In this document: one piece after another, positions 1 through 5,806 of the stretch
Layout: each line of letters begins with the position of its first letter
Numbering within the stretch: the first letter of the stretch is position 1
Position numbers and translations under genes: made by a program
The notes under the pieces: model-generated
Told to the model about the DNA's origin: nothing
The model's database searches: none
The model's input: only the letters and a program-made list of their open reading frames with translations
DNA from: an uncultured bacterium
GTDB taxonomy: Bacteria; Bacteroidota; Bacteroidia; Chitinophagales; CAIOSU01
Reading direction: 5' to 3'
DNA: 5,806 bases
Assembly (NCBI GenBank): GCA_903861055.1
Contig: CAIOSU010000471.1
Location: forward strand, 1 to 5,806

Positions 1-114
1 ATAAAATTTACTTTTTAACATAATTATTATCCGAAAATTTATGTTTATCTAAAAACGAAATTTATCTTAGTAATACTTTAATTAACTTCTAGTTATTATT
101 TTAAAGATTATAAA
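1..114 (+). promoter_or_regulatory. AT-rich leader upstream of the four-gene cluster
   Basis: This stretch is strongly AT-rich and has no open frame of note, in contrast to the more GC-rich coding DNA that follows. It is the natural place for the promoter of the downstream cluster. The closest thing to a Bacteroidota -7 element (TAnnTTTG) is TATCTTAG at 63-70, which has one mismatch, and I find no convincing TTG -33 partner at the right distance. The bases just before the ATG at 115 are A/T-rich (TTATAAA), which is typical of Bacteroidota starts that lack a Shine-Dalgarno motif. The regulatory role is inferred from position; no exact promoter can be called. Confidence 0.3.
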
Positions 115-555
115 ATGAGCATGCAAAAAAGGCAAGAAAGGCGCAAACGCAGGAAACTGCGCCGCGAGCGTATCGGTAAGCTGGCCAACATCGTCCAAAA
201 GCTTGACCTGAAAAAAATCCAGTCTACGGAGGACTTTCTCCACAACTTCGATACCCTTTGGCCGTACTTGGCAGAAGCATTAGGGCTTATAAAAAGTCTG
301 ACTCGCACTAAAGGCGACAAGGCAATTGATGATATTTTAGAGCTAGGAAGTCGTGTTTCCACTGGCGAGGCTTCCACTGCCGAAAGGTCCAAATTCTTTG
401 TAGTGTTCGGCAAGGTGTGGGGCGGCATAAGGTCGGCCCTGAACGTGGTGGCCCTTATCAGCCAGGACGAAAAAATGGACGACGCTATTGATGATGTAAT
501 ATACATCGGCGACCTTATAAACAACTATGAGCCCGTGGCTTCCGAAGACATTTAA
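115..555 (+). CDS. Small protein with highly basic N-terminus, unknown function
   Basis: This is a 146-residue protein that I do not recognise. Residues 5-22 hold about a dozen Arg/Lys residues and suggest a basic helix able to bind nucleic acid, acidic lipid headgroups or an acidic partner. The rest reads as mostly alpha-helical: amphipathic segments around 40-62 (containing LWPYLAEALGLIKSL), a charged helix around 66-80, and a helix around 95-116 (FFVVFGKVWGGIRSALNVV). An acidic C-terminal part follows (DEKMDDAIDDV). No segment is long and apolar enough to be a confident membrane span, and there is no signal peptide. The start is ATG 115; ATG 121 in the same frame is a possible alternative. 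It is the first gene of a same-strand cluster, with 61 bp to the next gene. The coding call is well supported by length, codon use and position; the function is open. Confidence 0.75.
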   Translation: MSMQKRQERRKRRKLRRERIGKLANIVQKLDLKKIQSTEDFLHNFDTLWPYLAEALGLIKSLTRTKGDKAIDDILELGSRVSTGEASTAERSKFFVVFGKVWGGIRSALNVVALISQDEKMDDAIDDVIYIGDLINNYEPVASEDI

Positions 556-616
556 GGATCGGTTTTAATTCATCTCCTTCTGTTGTCCCAGATTTACTTC
601 TACCTATTTAACATAT

Positions 617-1291
617 ATGCACATGTTCTATTTCCGCCTAAACCGCATCAAGGTATTCGATAACTATGTCCAAAAGGCAATAAGCAAAAGGGACAGAGCC
701 GATGTAGAGATACTCAGCTTCATCAATAGCGAGTCTTCGTTGCTGCCGCAGCTTAAGTGCCTCACCTCGGCCAAGACGCACGCAAAGCAGAAGGATATCG
801 TTTCATCAGCAGTGGACACGGCAATCAACGCCCGTGTGCTTACGCCGGTGGAGAACGTCAGGGACCATCATGAACTGTTGTTCGGGGATACGGGGTATGT
901 GCTATTCCAGGCAGATGCCATACCCGAGTGCCTCCATTGGCAAATGGTGGTAGTGGGCTCAAAGGCTAAGTTGCGTGACAAGGCCAACATGGCCCAAGAT
1001 GTACTAAAGGGAAAGGATTTTGATCCCTTTGTAAAGAATTTGGCACTCTTGGCTGGCTCGGCGGCCAACCCTATCGCTGCAGCTTCATTGGAGATAGGAA
1101 AATTTATAACTGGCATTGTATTACAAGCCTATGCCAACAAACGTGACGATATGCTGGGGCTGGTTTATCAATCATGGAACCGACGGGAGCATTACCTGCA
1201 CGGGGAAAGAAAAAAAGACGACCAACCAGACCTGACGGGCAATGTCATTTACGACTATTCGATTTTTGGGTTTGACAATAGAAATGCTTGA
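617..1291 (+). CDS. Conserved-looking soluble protein of unknown function, partner of the adjacent membrane protein
   Basis: This 224-residue protein opens with a beta-like segment (MFYFRLNRIKVFDN). Its middle has the pattern ENVRDHHELLFGDTGYVLFQ (80-99), which alternates like beta-strands. Residues 141-172 form an Ala/Gly-rich hydrophobic stretch (ALLAGSAANPIAAA, then FITGIVLQAYA) that could be a membrane-interacting helical hairpin or a buried helix pair. The C-terminal part is charged, with HGERKKDDQPDLTG (195-208) followed by YDYSIFGFD. I have a general impression that this organisation recurs in uncharacterised bacterial proteins found beside small membrane proteins, but I cannot name a family. 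The start is ATG 617, with ATG 623 (Met3) an equally plausible start because the patterned sequence begins there. The stop overlaps the likely start of the next gene, which argues for translational coupling. No signal peptide is visible. Confidence 0.78.
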   Translation: MHMFYFRLNRIKVFDNYVQKAISKRDRADVEILSFINSESSLLPQLKCLTSAKTHAKQKDIVSSAVDTAINARVLTPVENVRDHHELLFGDTGYVLFQADAIPECLHWQMVVVGSKAKLRDKANMAQDVLKGKDFDPFVKNLALLAGSAANPIAAASLEIGKFITGIVLQAYANKRDDMLGLVYQSWNRREHYLHGERKKDDQPDLTGNVIYDYSIFGFDNRNA

Positions 1292-1925
1292 TATGGAACC
1301 GCAACCGCTAAACGCGCTAACAATTTTACCGAAGACAGATGTGTCAGATAGGACTATTGCCCTTATGGTAGCGGCAATGATTTTTTTGGCACTAGCCTTG
1401 GTGCTGGCTCTGCTGTTGGTGTTGCCTAATGGAACCAAGATAGTAAAAGCCATGGCACCCGAGGCACGATGGATTGTTCTGGTGGCCGTATCGGGAGCAC
1501 TCGGTGCTTACGTGCACATGGCACACTCCTTCGTTACTTATGTGGGCCTGGAGAAAGTAAAAAAAAGCTGGCTGTGGTGGTATGCCATGCGTCCGTTTAT
1601 AGGTATGGCGCTGGCGCTGGCGTTTTTTCTGGTGTACGGGGCAAGTACCAACAGCATAGGTTCCATTAGTACGGGGACAGCCAGCCCAGGAGGTATTTTG
1701 GCCATAGCGGTGGTGGTGGGCATGTTCTCTAAGCAAGCCATCGACAAGCTTGCAGAGGTATTCGACATGCTGCTCAAGTCGGATACGGGTGACAAGATGA
1801 AGGACAAGGATTCCCTTAAAAAGGAAAAGGTCGGCTCCACAGTGACCGATGAAAACAAAAATAACGAGGATAACGACCCCGACAACAATACAAACATACC
1901 TACCGACCCTAACGCGGTGGGCTAA
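1284..1925 (+). CDS. Four-TM membrane protein, possibly holin-like
   Basis: The protein is 213 residues if started at ATG 1284, which overlaps the previous stop as ATGCTTGA. ATG 1293 is also possible. An in-frame ATG at 1242 would force a 50-nt overlap and adds only 14 residues, so I do not prefer it. Four hydrophobic segments are visible: about 24-48 (very Leu/Ala-rich), 62-84, 97-119 and 136-148. Between the second and third lies KKSWLWWYAMRPFIG, a Trp-rich interfacial motif with a conserved-looking RP. After the last segment comes FSKQAIDKLAEVFDMLL, an amphipathic helix, then a long hydrophilic Lys/Asp/Asn-rich tail (165-213). It is placed 11 bp before a signal-less peptidoglycan amidase. 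That neighbourhood and the topology suggest a pore or channel that lets the amidase out, as a holin would. It matches no holin family I can name and is longer than most, so the role is inference. A structural or signalling membrane protein is the main alternative. Confidence 0.8.
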   Translation: MLDMEPQPLNALTILPKTDVSDRTIALMVAAMIFLALALVLALLLVLPNGTKIVKAMAPEARWIVLVAVSGALGAYVHMAHSFVTYVGLEKVKKSWLWWYAMRPFIGMALALAFFLVYGASTNSIGSISTGTASPGGILAIAVVVGMFSKQAIDKLAEVFDMLLKSDTGDKMKDKDSLKKEKVGSTVTDENKNNEDNDPDNNTNIPTDPNAVG

Positions 1926-1936
1926 AACCCAATGTA

Positions 1937-2758
1937 ATGCAGATCCAAAACCATTTATTGACGGGGGACAGCATCAGGCTTGTTGAGTCGCCCAACCGTG
2001 GTGGGAAGTTCAAGGCCAGATTGCCCGATGCGATCATTATCCATTACACGGCTGGGGCCGATGCCGCTTCGTCTATCAGGTCATTGTGCAACCCACAGTC
2101 TAAAGCTTCAGCCCACCTATTAGTTGCACGGGACGGCCAGATCACCCAATTGGTGCCCTTTGACACGGCGGCCTGGCATGCCGGCAAAAGCTCTTACGGC
2201 GGCAGGGAAGGTTACAATAACTATTCCATCGGCATTGAGATAGACAATGCCGGGCTGCTAACCAAAACAGGCGAAAGCTATCAATCGTGGTTTGGCAGGA
2301 ACTACTCTGCCGACCAGGTGATAACCGCCGTGCACCGCAATGAGAAAAACGCCCACTATTGGCATGTGTACAGTGAGGCCCAAATAGCTGCGGTGGAAGA
2401 TATATGCTCTTTGCTGATAGATAAATACGGCATTAAGCAAATACTGGGGCACGAGGAGATATCACCAGGACGCAAAGTTGACCCAGGGCCAGCATTCCCT
2501 TTGGACAAGCTGAGGGACCGGCTCCTCAACCAAAGCAGGAACGAGGACGGCCCTGCAGAGGAGCCTTTGCTGGAAAAGGGTACCGTTGTTGCCGATACCC
2601 TAAACATCCGTATTGGGCCATCGTCCACTGCAGCGGTTGTTGCTTTGCCCCTGAAGAAGGATACCAGCGTTACTATCCTACAAGAAAAAGACGGATGGTA
2701 CGAGGTGGCGGTGGAGGTGAAGGGATGGGTGTCCGCTAAGTATGTATCTCCCCTCTAA
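1937..2758 (+). CDS. N-acetylmuramoyl-L-alanine amidase (Amidase_2/AmpD-like) with C-terminal SH3b domain
   Basis: This 273-residue zinc amidase is predicted to cleave the bond between N-acetylmuramic acid and the L-Ala of the peptidoglycan stem. The Amidase_2 domain covers about residues 30-192. His36 in IIIHYTAG is the first zinc ligand, and His172 and Asp182 in GHEEISPGRKVDPGPAF are the other two. Lys180 and Glu101 (SIGIEIDN) match catalytic positions of AmpD and T7 lysozyme, and the H-x7-K-x-D spacing is exactly that of AmpD. SAHLLVARDGQI (58-69) and AWHAG (79-83) are further family hallmarks. An acidic linker (about 197-212) leads to an SH3b domain at about 214-272 (LNIRIGPSS, then GWYEV and GWVSAKYV), which usually binds the cell wall. 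There is no signal peptide, so export would need a holin-like pore or cell lysis, as for phage endolysins; a cytosolic recycling role like AmpD is less likely given the SH3b domain. All catalytic residues are intact. The gene starts 11 bp after the membrane-protein gene and is probably co-transcribed with it. Confidence 0.93.
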   Translation: MQIQNHLLTGDSIRLVESPNRGGKFKARLPDAIIIHYTAGADAASSIRSLCNPQSKASAHLLVARDGQITQLVPFDTAAWHAGKSSYGGREGYNNYSIGIEIDNAGLLTKTGESYQSWFGRNYSADQVITAVHRNEKNAHYWHVYSEAQIAAVEDICSLLIDKYGIKQILGHEEISPGRKVDPGPAFPLDKLRDRLLNQSRNEDGPAEEPLLEKGTVVADTLNIRIGPSSTAAVVALPLKKDTSVTILQEKDGWYEVAVEVKGWVSAKYVSPL

Positions 2759-2911
2759 AAATACTAAAAATAATAGCATTTATTGTCAGGACTTAGCATA
2801 TTTTGATGTTTACATTGCTAATTATTTTAGTTTTTTAAATCTAAAAATGGCTTTTAATTTAGATAAAATATTTAGTAGCTCAATTTTCGAATTAATCAGA
2901 AATCAAACTAT
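2759..2911 (+). promoter_or_regulatory. AT-rich intergenic gap before the toxin gene, likely promoter region
   Basis: This is a 153-bp, very AT-rich spacer between the amidase and the TcA-like gene. It is the only gap of this size between genes in the window, so the toxin probably has its own promoter here. Partial matches to the Bacteroidota -7 box exist (TATTTTAG at 2823-2830; an imperfect TA-n-TTTG at 2799-2805) and TTG triplets occur at 2783 and 2815, but no pair has the expected spacing. A weak inverted repeat, TTTTAG (2825-2830) with CTAAAA (2841-2846), is too AT-rich and short to call a terminator. I find no GC-rich hairpin followed by a T-run, so read-through from the amidase operon is possible. 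Confidence 0.3.
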
Positions 2912-5806
2912 ATGCTTCAGTTAGAACTTAGCCACTTTGTTATCAGTGGCAGTATCGCAGATCCTATTTTTGAATCAGCAACGGTTAAGGAACCACTTCA
3001 AGTAGAGATTTGGCGAAGTCGCCAGTTCTTTGAGGAGTATTTTACCAGTTTTACCATTTCAAGTGGTTATGGTTACAACCATAAATTTTCAGTGCCTTTT
3101 GACGAGAACGATGATTACCAGCTATACCTTAAAGTATTCTACCAAGGGCAAGAACTTCCATACTCAGTAACTATTGAGGCTGCTGCTATTACCGATGAGA
3201 TTATTTTTAGTCTTATTCCCGGTAATAATTTGATGGACATTAAGTTGGAAATGCCTGTTGCATGGATAGCTACAGATAGTATTACTGAGTATGATTTAAC
3301 AGGGCAGCTAGTTGACATAGGAACCCAGAAGCCTTACATCAATCAAAATGTCCGCATTTCATTTTTAAGCGATTTAGTTGAGCTCGCTGACTTTGGTGTT
3401 TCTGTTACAAACGGTAATGGGTATTTCCCTTTTACATTTAGAACTAATCGTGCAATTGAAGCAGGTGGTGGGCCTTTCGCATTAAAATGTGAAGTGCTAG
3501 ATGGCGAAGGTGGATTGATAACATCTGTTTCGGTAGATGTAGATGAGGACAATAGGGAGGATAAATTTTTTGTTTTTGCAACCAGTTTAACTTTTGAAGT
3601 TCCAAACAACTCTTCTTCGATTACTAGTTTGGCTAGCGAACTTTCTTTTACAATAGAAACTGACATAACCGACTTTCTTACCACCAATAGTATTGCCACG
3701 CTAAAAGACATTAGAAGGGCCGGAGGGTTAAAGTACCAAGACGATTTGGCAGAAAGTGAGAGCACGGCAACAATCGATTTGCTTGATGCCCATGCCCAAT
3801 TGGAACTTGTTAGTAGTGATTACGAGCTCAGCCAGTTTTTGATTGATAGCAAAGGTTATACTTCGTTGTATAAGATAGCCGAAAAAGACAGGGCTGAATT
3901 CATAAAGGATACGGAGAGCTATGGCACCAGTGCTTACCTAAAGCTAGCCAAAATACATACCGCTGCAAAAGCAGGCGAACGCGTAATGCGCAGCCTTCAT
4001 GCGGGTATGGTGCTTAATACAGGTCCAACAGTAAATGGAGATTCAATAGCAAGTATCAATCCAGCTTTTCAATCGTATCATTTGCCCAAATGTAGCTGTG
4101 ATGATTGCAAAGCAGCTGTAAGCCCGTTAGCATATCTAAGCGATTTGGTTGAGTATGCTGTAGAACATACTACTTGGACAGTTGCATCTGCTGATAAAGT
4201 CACTAAGAGAGAAGAGCTACAAGACCTTTTTTGCTTGAAGTTTTTGCAGATAAAAAACAAATGCTCGGAGATAAACAATACGGTTTGCCAGTACCGGGTC
4301 GCTATCGAAGTATTGAACTGTTATATGGGGCATGATGGCGTGGAATTAACGGCCTGCCAAACAGCCACTTTTGCAAGTGACGAGAAATTGTATCTGGATG
4401 CTGCCTATTTTGTGTTGTTGGAACAGATGGGCACCTCCTTCTCTGAATTGCGCGATACTATTAAAGATACCGCGGAACGCCAGCAGCAATTGACCGATAG
4501 ATTGGGCATTGTTCTTACCTCTGATACCGTTACGTCCCCCTTTACAACTACCCTACAAAAATTGTTCCTTGACCCTATGGCTACCAGTGGCGACTACCAG
4601 ATAACTGGTGAGCGATTGGAAGATATTTTTGGTTTTAGGGATTATACCCAAGATGCCACTTACAGCCAGCCCGTACCGTTGATAACAGCTTGGAAACAGG
4701 AATTTTTGATTGCATTGTGGCTAGAGCAAGCGCATCCTGATTATCTTTTTGATAGCTTAAACCTGCCGATAATTGATCCTGACCTAATCGGACCGGACGA
4801 TTTCCGAAATCCGGTGGCAGGTGCTGGAACCACAGCTTTTGATTATTGGATAAAACGTAGGGTTTTCCTTGATAATACAGTGCTAAACGATATCCTAAAA
4901 GAAGAAGGGGTAACGCTTACGCCGAAGGGCATAGATTTGGGGGCACGTACTTTTACTTTGGCTGGCAGTACCGATGCTTTGTATGTAATGCCGGGTAGCC
5001 AAATTGAAGTAAGCGGGGCAAACACGGCTATCAATGGGGTGTACACAGTTTCCGGTTCCACGGCTGATACCATCACTGTTTTAGAGCCTATAGTAAATAG
5101 TTCAGTAGCAGGTGGGGTATCAATCAATTGTGCCAAGGCAATTGCGGTTTCAGCAATTAGCACTTCAGGCAACAAGATTACTATCAATCAAGCATCTACA
5201 GAATTGGATACTGATGATATGGTGACCTTGGTGGTTGCAGGGGTCAATATGGGCAGATATAAAGTTGATTCGTCCGCATTGGTAGGAAGCGACACTGAAA
5301 TTACTTTTGATTCTTCTACTTTGTTACAAGCACCTACTGACTTTGATTTCGCCGCAATTACCTATACAAAATCTTACAGCGTAGATAGTATTGATAACAC
5401 GGGTTCAAAATTACGGGTACCCGGTGATGTGGTATCTCTGACGGGTAACATTACCGAGGTGCTGATTACGGGCTCAACGGGAAATGATGGAGCTTATACT
5501 GTAGCTGACCCAGGTTCTTATAGCAGTGTCACGGGGCTTACAACCTTTGATGTTGATGTAACCACGCCCTTGAATAATGAAATAGAGGACGGTACGGCCA
5601 ATCTTGCTATTACTGGGATTGTCATTAATGCAATAGACCCTGGTGCACGCACTTTTAAAGTTGGGGGCCCAAGCTTAGTAGGCCTAGTTTCGGCTACTGA
5701 TACAATAACTGTTGAAGCAGGTGCTGGAAGCAATGACGGTGATTATGAAGTTACTGCTGTTGCTTTTTCCAATGGGAAAACTTCAATCTCGGTACTTGAA
5801 GCAATA
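2912..5806 (+). CDS. TcA-like (Tc toxin subunit A / SpvA-VRP1 family) large toxin subunit, 3'-truncated by window end
   Basis: This frame is open for 965 codons and runs off the window. TcA proteins form the pentameric shell and injection channel of Tc toxins and bind the target cell. From the N-terminus, residues 1-110 form a beta domain (VISGSIAD, later SVPFDENDDYQLYLKVF), and about 127-225 form a second, carboxypeptidase-regulatory-like domain (TGQLVDIG, NGNGYFPFTF at 167-176). From about 235 to 670 the sequence is helical, with the VRP1/TcA pattern: NSIATLKDIRRAGGL, then LIDSKGYTSLYKIAEKDRAEF. The diagnostic segment is CSCDDC (394-399) followed by SPLAYLSDLVEY (404-415). From about 674 onward at least four beta repeats replace the helical pattern. 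ATG 2912 is the first start after the in-frame TAG at 2876-2878. There is no signal peptide, as usual for TcA. Most TcA proteins are far longer, so the rest (channel, TcB-binding end) should lie downstream. The base composition is more AT-rich than the genes upstream. I am confident in the TcA relationship; the target is unknown. Confidence 0.87.
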   Translation, partial: MLQLELSHFVISGSIADPIFESATVKEPLQVEIWRSRQFFEEYFTSFTISSGYGYNHKFSVPFDENDDYQLYLKVFYQGQELPYSVTIEAAAITDEIIFSLIPGNNLMDIKLEMPVAWIATDSITEYDLTGQLVDIGTQKPYINQNVRISFLSDLVELADFGVSVTNGNGYFPFTFRTNRAIEAGGGPFALKCEVLDGEGGLITSVSVDVDEDNREDKFFVFATSLTFEVPNNSSSITSLASELSFTIETDITDFLTTNSIATLKDIRRAGGLKYQDDLAESESTATIDLLDAHAQLELVSSDYELSQFLIDSKGYTSLYKIAEKDRAEFIKDTESYGTSAYLKLAKIHTAAKAGERVMRSLHAGMVLNTGPTVNGDSIASINPAFQSYHLPKCSCDDCKAAVSPLAYLSDLVEYAVEHTTWTVASADKVTKREELQDLFCLKFLQIKNKCSEINNTVCQYRVAIEVLNCYMGHDGVELTACQTATFASDEKLYLDAAYFVLLEQMGTSFSELRDTIKDTAERQQQLTDRLGIVLTSDTVTSPFTTTLQKLFLDPMATSGDYQITGERLEDIFGFRDYTQDATYSQPVPLITAWKQEFLIALWLEQAHPDYLFDSLNLPIIDPDLIGPDDFRNPVAGAGTTAFDYWIKRRVFLDNTVLNDILKEEGVTLTPKGIDLGARTFTLAGSTDALYVMPGSQIEVSGANTAINGVYTVSGSTADTITVLEPIVNSSVAGGVSINCAKAIAVSAISTSGNKITINQASTELDTDDMVTLVVAGVNMGRYKVDSSALVGSDTEITFDSSTLLQAPTDFDFAAITYTKSYSVDSIDNTGSKLRVPGDVVSLTGNITEVLITGSTGNDGAYTVADPGSYSSVTGLTTFDVDVTTPLNNEIEDGTANLAITGIVINAIDPGARTFKVGGPSLVGLVSATDTITVEAGAGSNDGDYEVTAVAFSNGKTSISVLEAI
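4931..5806 (+). repeat. Tandem beta-domain repeats within the TcA-like protein (at least four units)
   Basis: The units are protein-level repeats, roughly 4931-5131, 5132-5368, 5369-5614 and 5615 to past the window end (residues 674-740, 741-819, 820-901, 902-965+). Each has a strand opening of the form G-x-x-T/I/L-x-V/L/I (GARTFTL at 677, GNKITI at 753, GSKLRV at 831, GARTFKV at 911), giving periods of 76, 78 and 80 residues. About 27-31 residues later each has a turn-strand N/D/M-G-x-Y-x-V (NGVYTV, MGRYKV, DGAYTV, DGDYEV). Units 1 and 4 both end in a V-L-E-x-I strand. At the DNA level only short stretches stay alike (4940-4955 and 5642-5657, 14 of 16 bases), so the duplication is old. NDGxYxV modules of this kind occur in phage and surface proteins; a receptor-binding or spacer role here is inference. 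Confidence 0.75.

Noticed and set aside
556..616. Internal promoter between the first two genes (TTG at 583-585 with TATTTAAC at 605)
   Set aside because: The -7 element matches the TAnnTTTG consensus poorly; the 61-bp gap is short enough for a single transcript.
1242..1283. Upstream ATG 1242 as the start of the four-TM protein
   Set aside because: It would overlap the previous gene by 50 nt and add 14 residues; ATG 1284 (8-nt overlap) or ATG 1293 fits tight operon spacing better.
1392..1897. Overlapping minus-strand and alternative + frame ORFs opposite the membrane-protein gene
   Set aside because: They are shadows of the Leu/Ala/Val-rich transmembrane coding sequence; none has a recognisable motif or plausible spacing.
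2825..2846. Inverted repeat TTTTAG/CTAAAA as a terminator for the amidase operon
   Set aside because: It has only six A/T-dominated pairs and no GC-rich stem, so it is expected by chance in such AT-rich DNA.
2742..2924. Possible 60-aa + strand ORF across the end of the amidase and the intergenic gap
   Set aside because: It overlaps the amidase end and the toxin start in another frame, its composition is that of AT-rich non-coding DNA, and it shows no recognisable motif.
3343..5733. Four minus-strand ORFs of 66-140 aa opposite the toxin gene
   Set aside because: They are low-complexity Ser/Val/Leu-rich antisense frames of a long coding region with clear domain content on the + strand.

Overview
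The window looks like chromosomal or accessory DNA from a member of the Bacteroidota. The evidence is very AT-rich intergenic stretches around moderately GC coding DNA, translation starts preceded by A/T-rich sequence instead of Shine-Dalgarno motifs, and a toxin subunit that begins with transthyretin/carboxypeptidase-regulatory-like beta domains. The genus cannot be named from the sequence. All five genes I support are on the + strand, and there is no RNA gene, insertion sequence, CRISPR array or attachment site that I can see.

Layout. Positions 1-114 are an AT-rich leader. Positions 115-2758 hold four closely spaced genes. The first is a small protein with a very basic N-terminus (146 aa). 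The second is a 224-aa soluble protein of unknown function with one Ala/Gly-rich hydrophobic segment. The third is a protein of about 213 aa with four likely membrane segments, whose start overlaps the end of the second gene. The fourth is a zinc N-acetylmuramoyl-L-alanine amidase with a C-terminal SH3b domain and no signal peptide. After a 153-bp AT-rich gap, positions 2912-5806 hold the first 965 codons of a large open reading frame that runs off the window. It is recognisable as a TcA-like (Tc toxin A / SpvA-VRP1 family) subunit from its helical region and a C-x-C-x-x-C motif followed by SPLAYLSDL. It has two beta domains in front of the helical region, and the helical region gives way to at least four tandem beta repeats of 76-80 residues.

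How the genes may work together. Tc toxins are very large proteins without signal peptides. In Yersinia and related genera they are released by a phage-lysis-like cassette (holin, peptidoglycan hydrolase, spanins), called the type 10 secretion system. A signal-less amidase next to a multi-TM protein, directly upstream of a TcA-like gene, has the same logic but is built from different parts. My main hypothesis is that this is an independently assembled, Bacteroidota-type release module for a Tc-like toxin, with two proteins of unknown role. The amidase and TcA assignments rest on clear motifs. The holin-like role and the functional link are inference.
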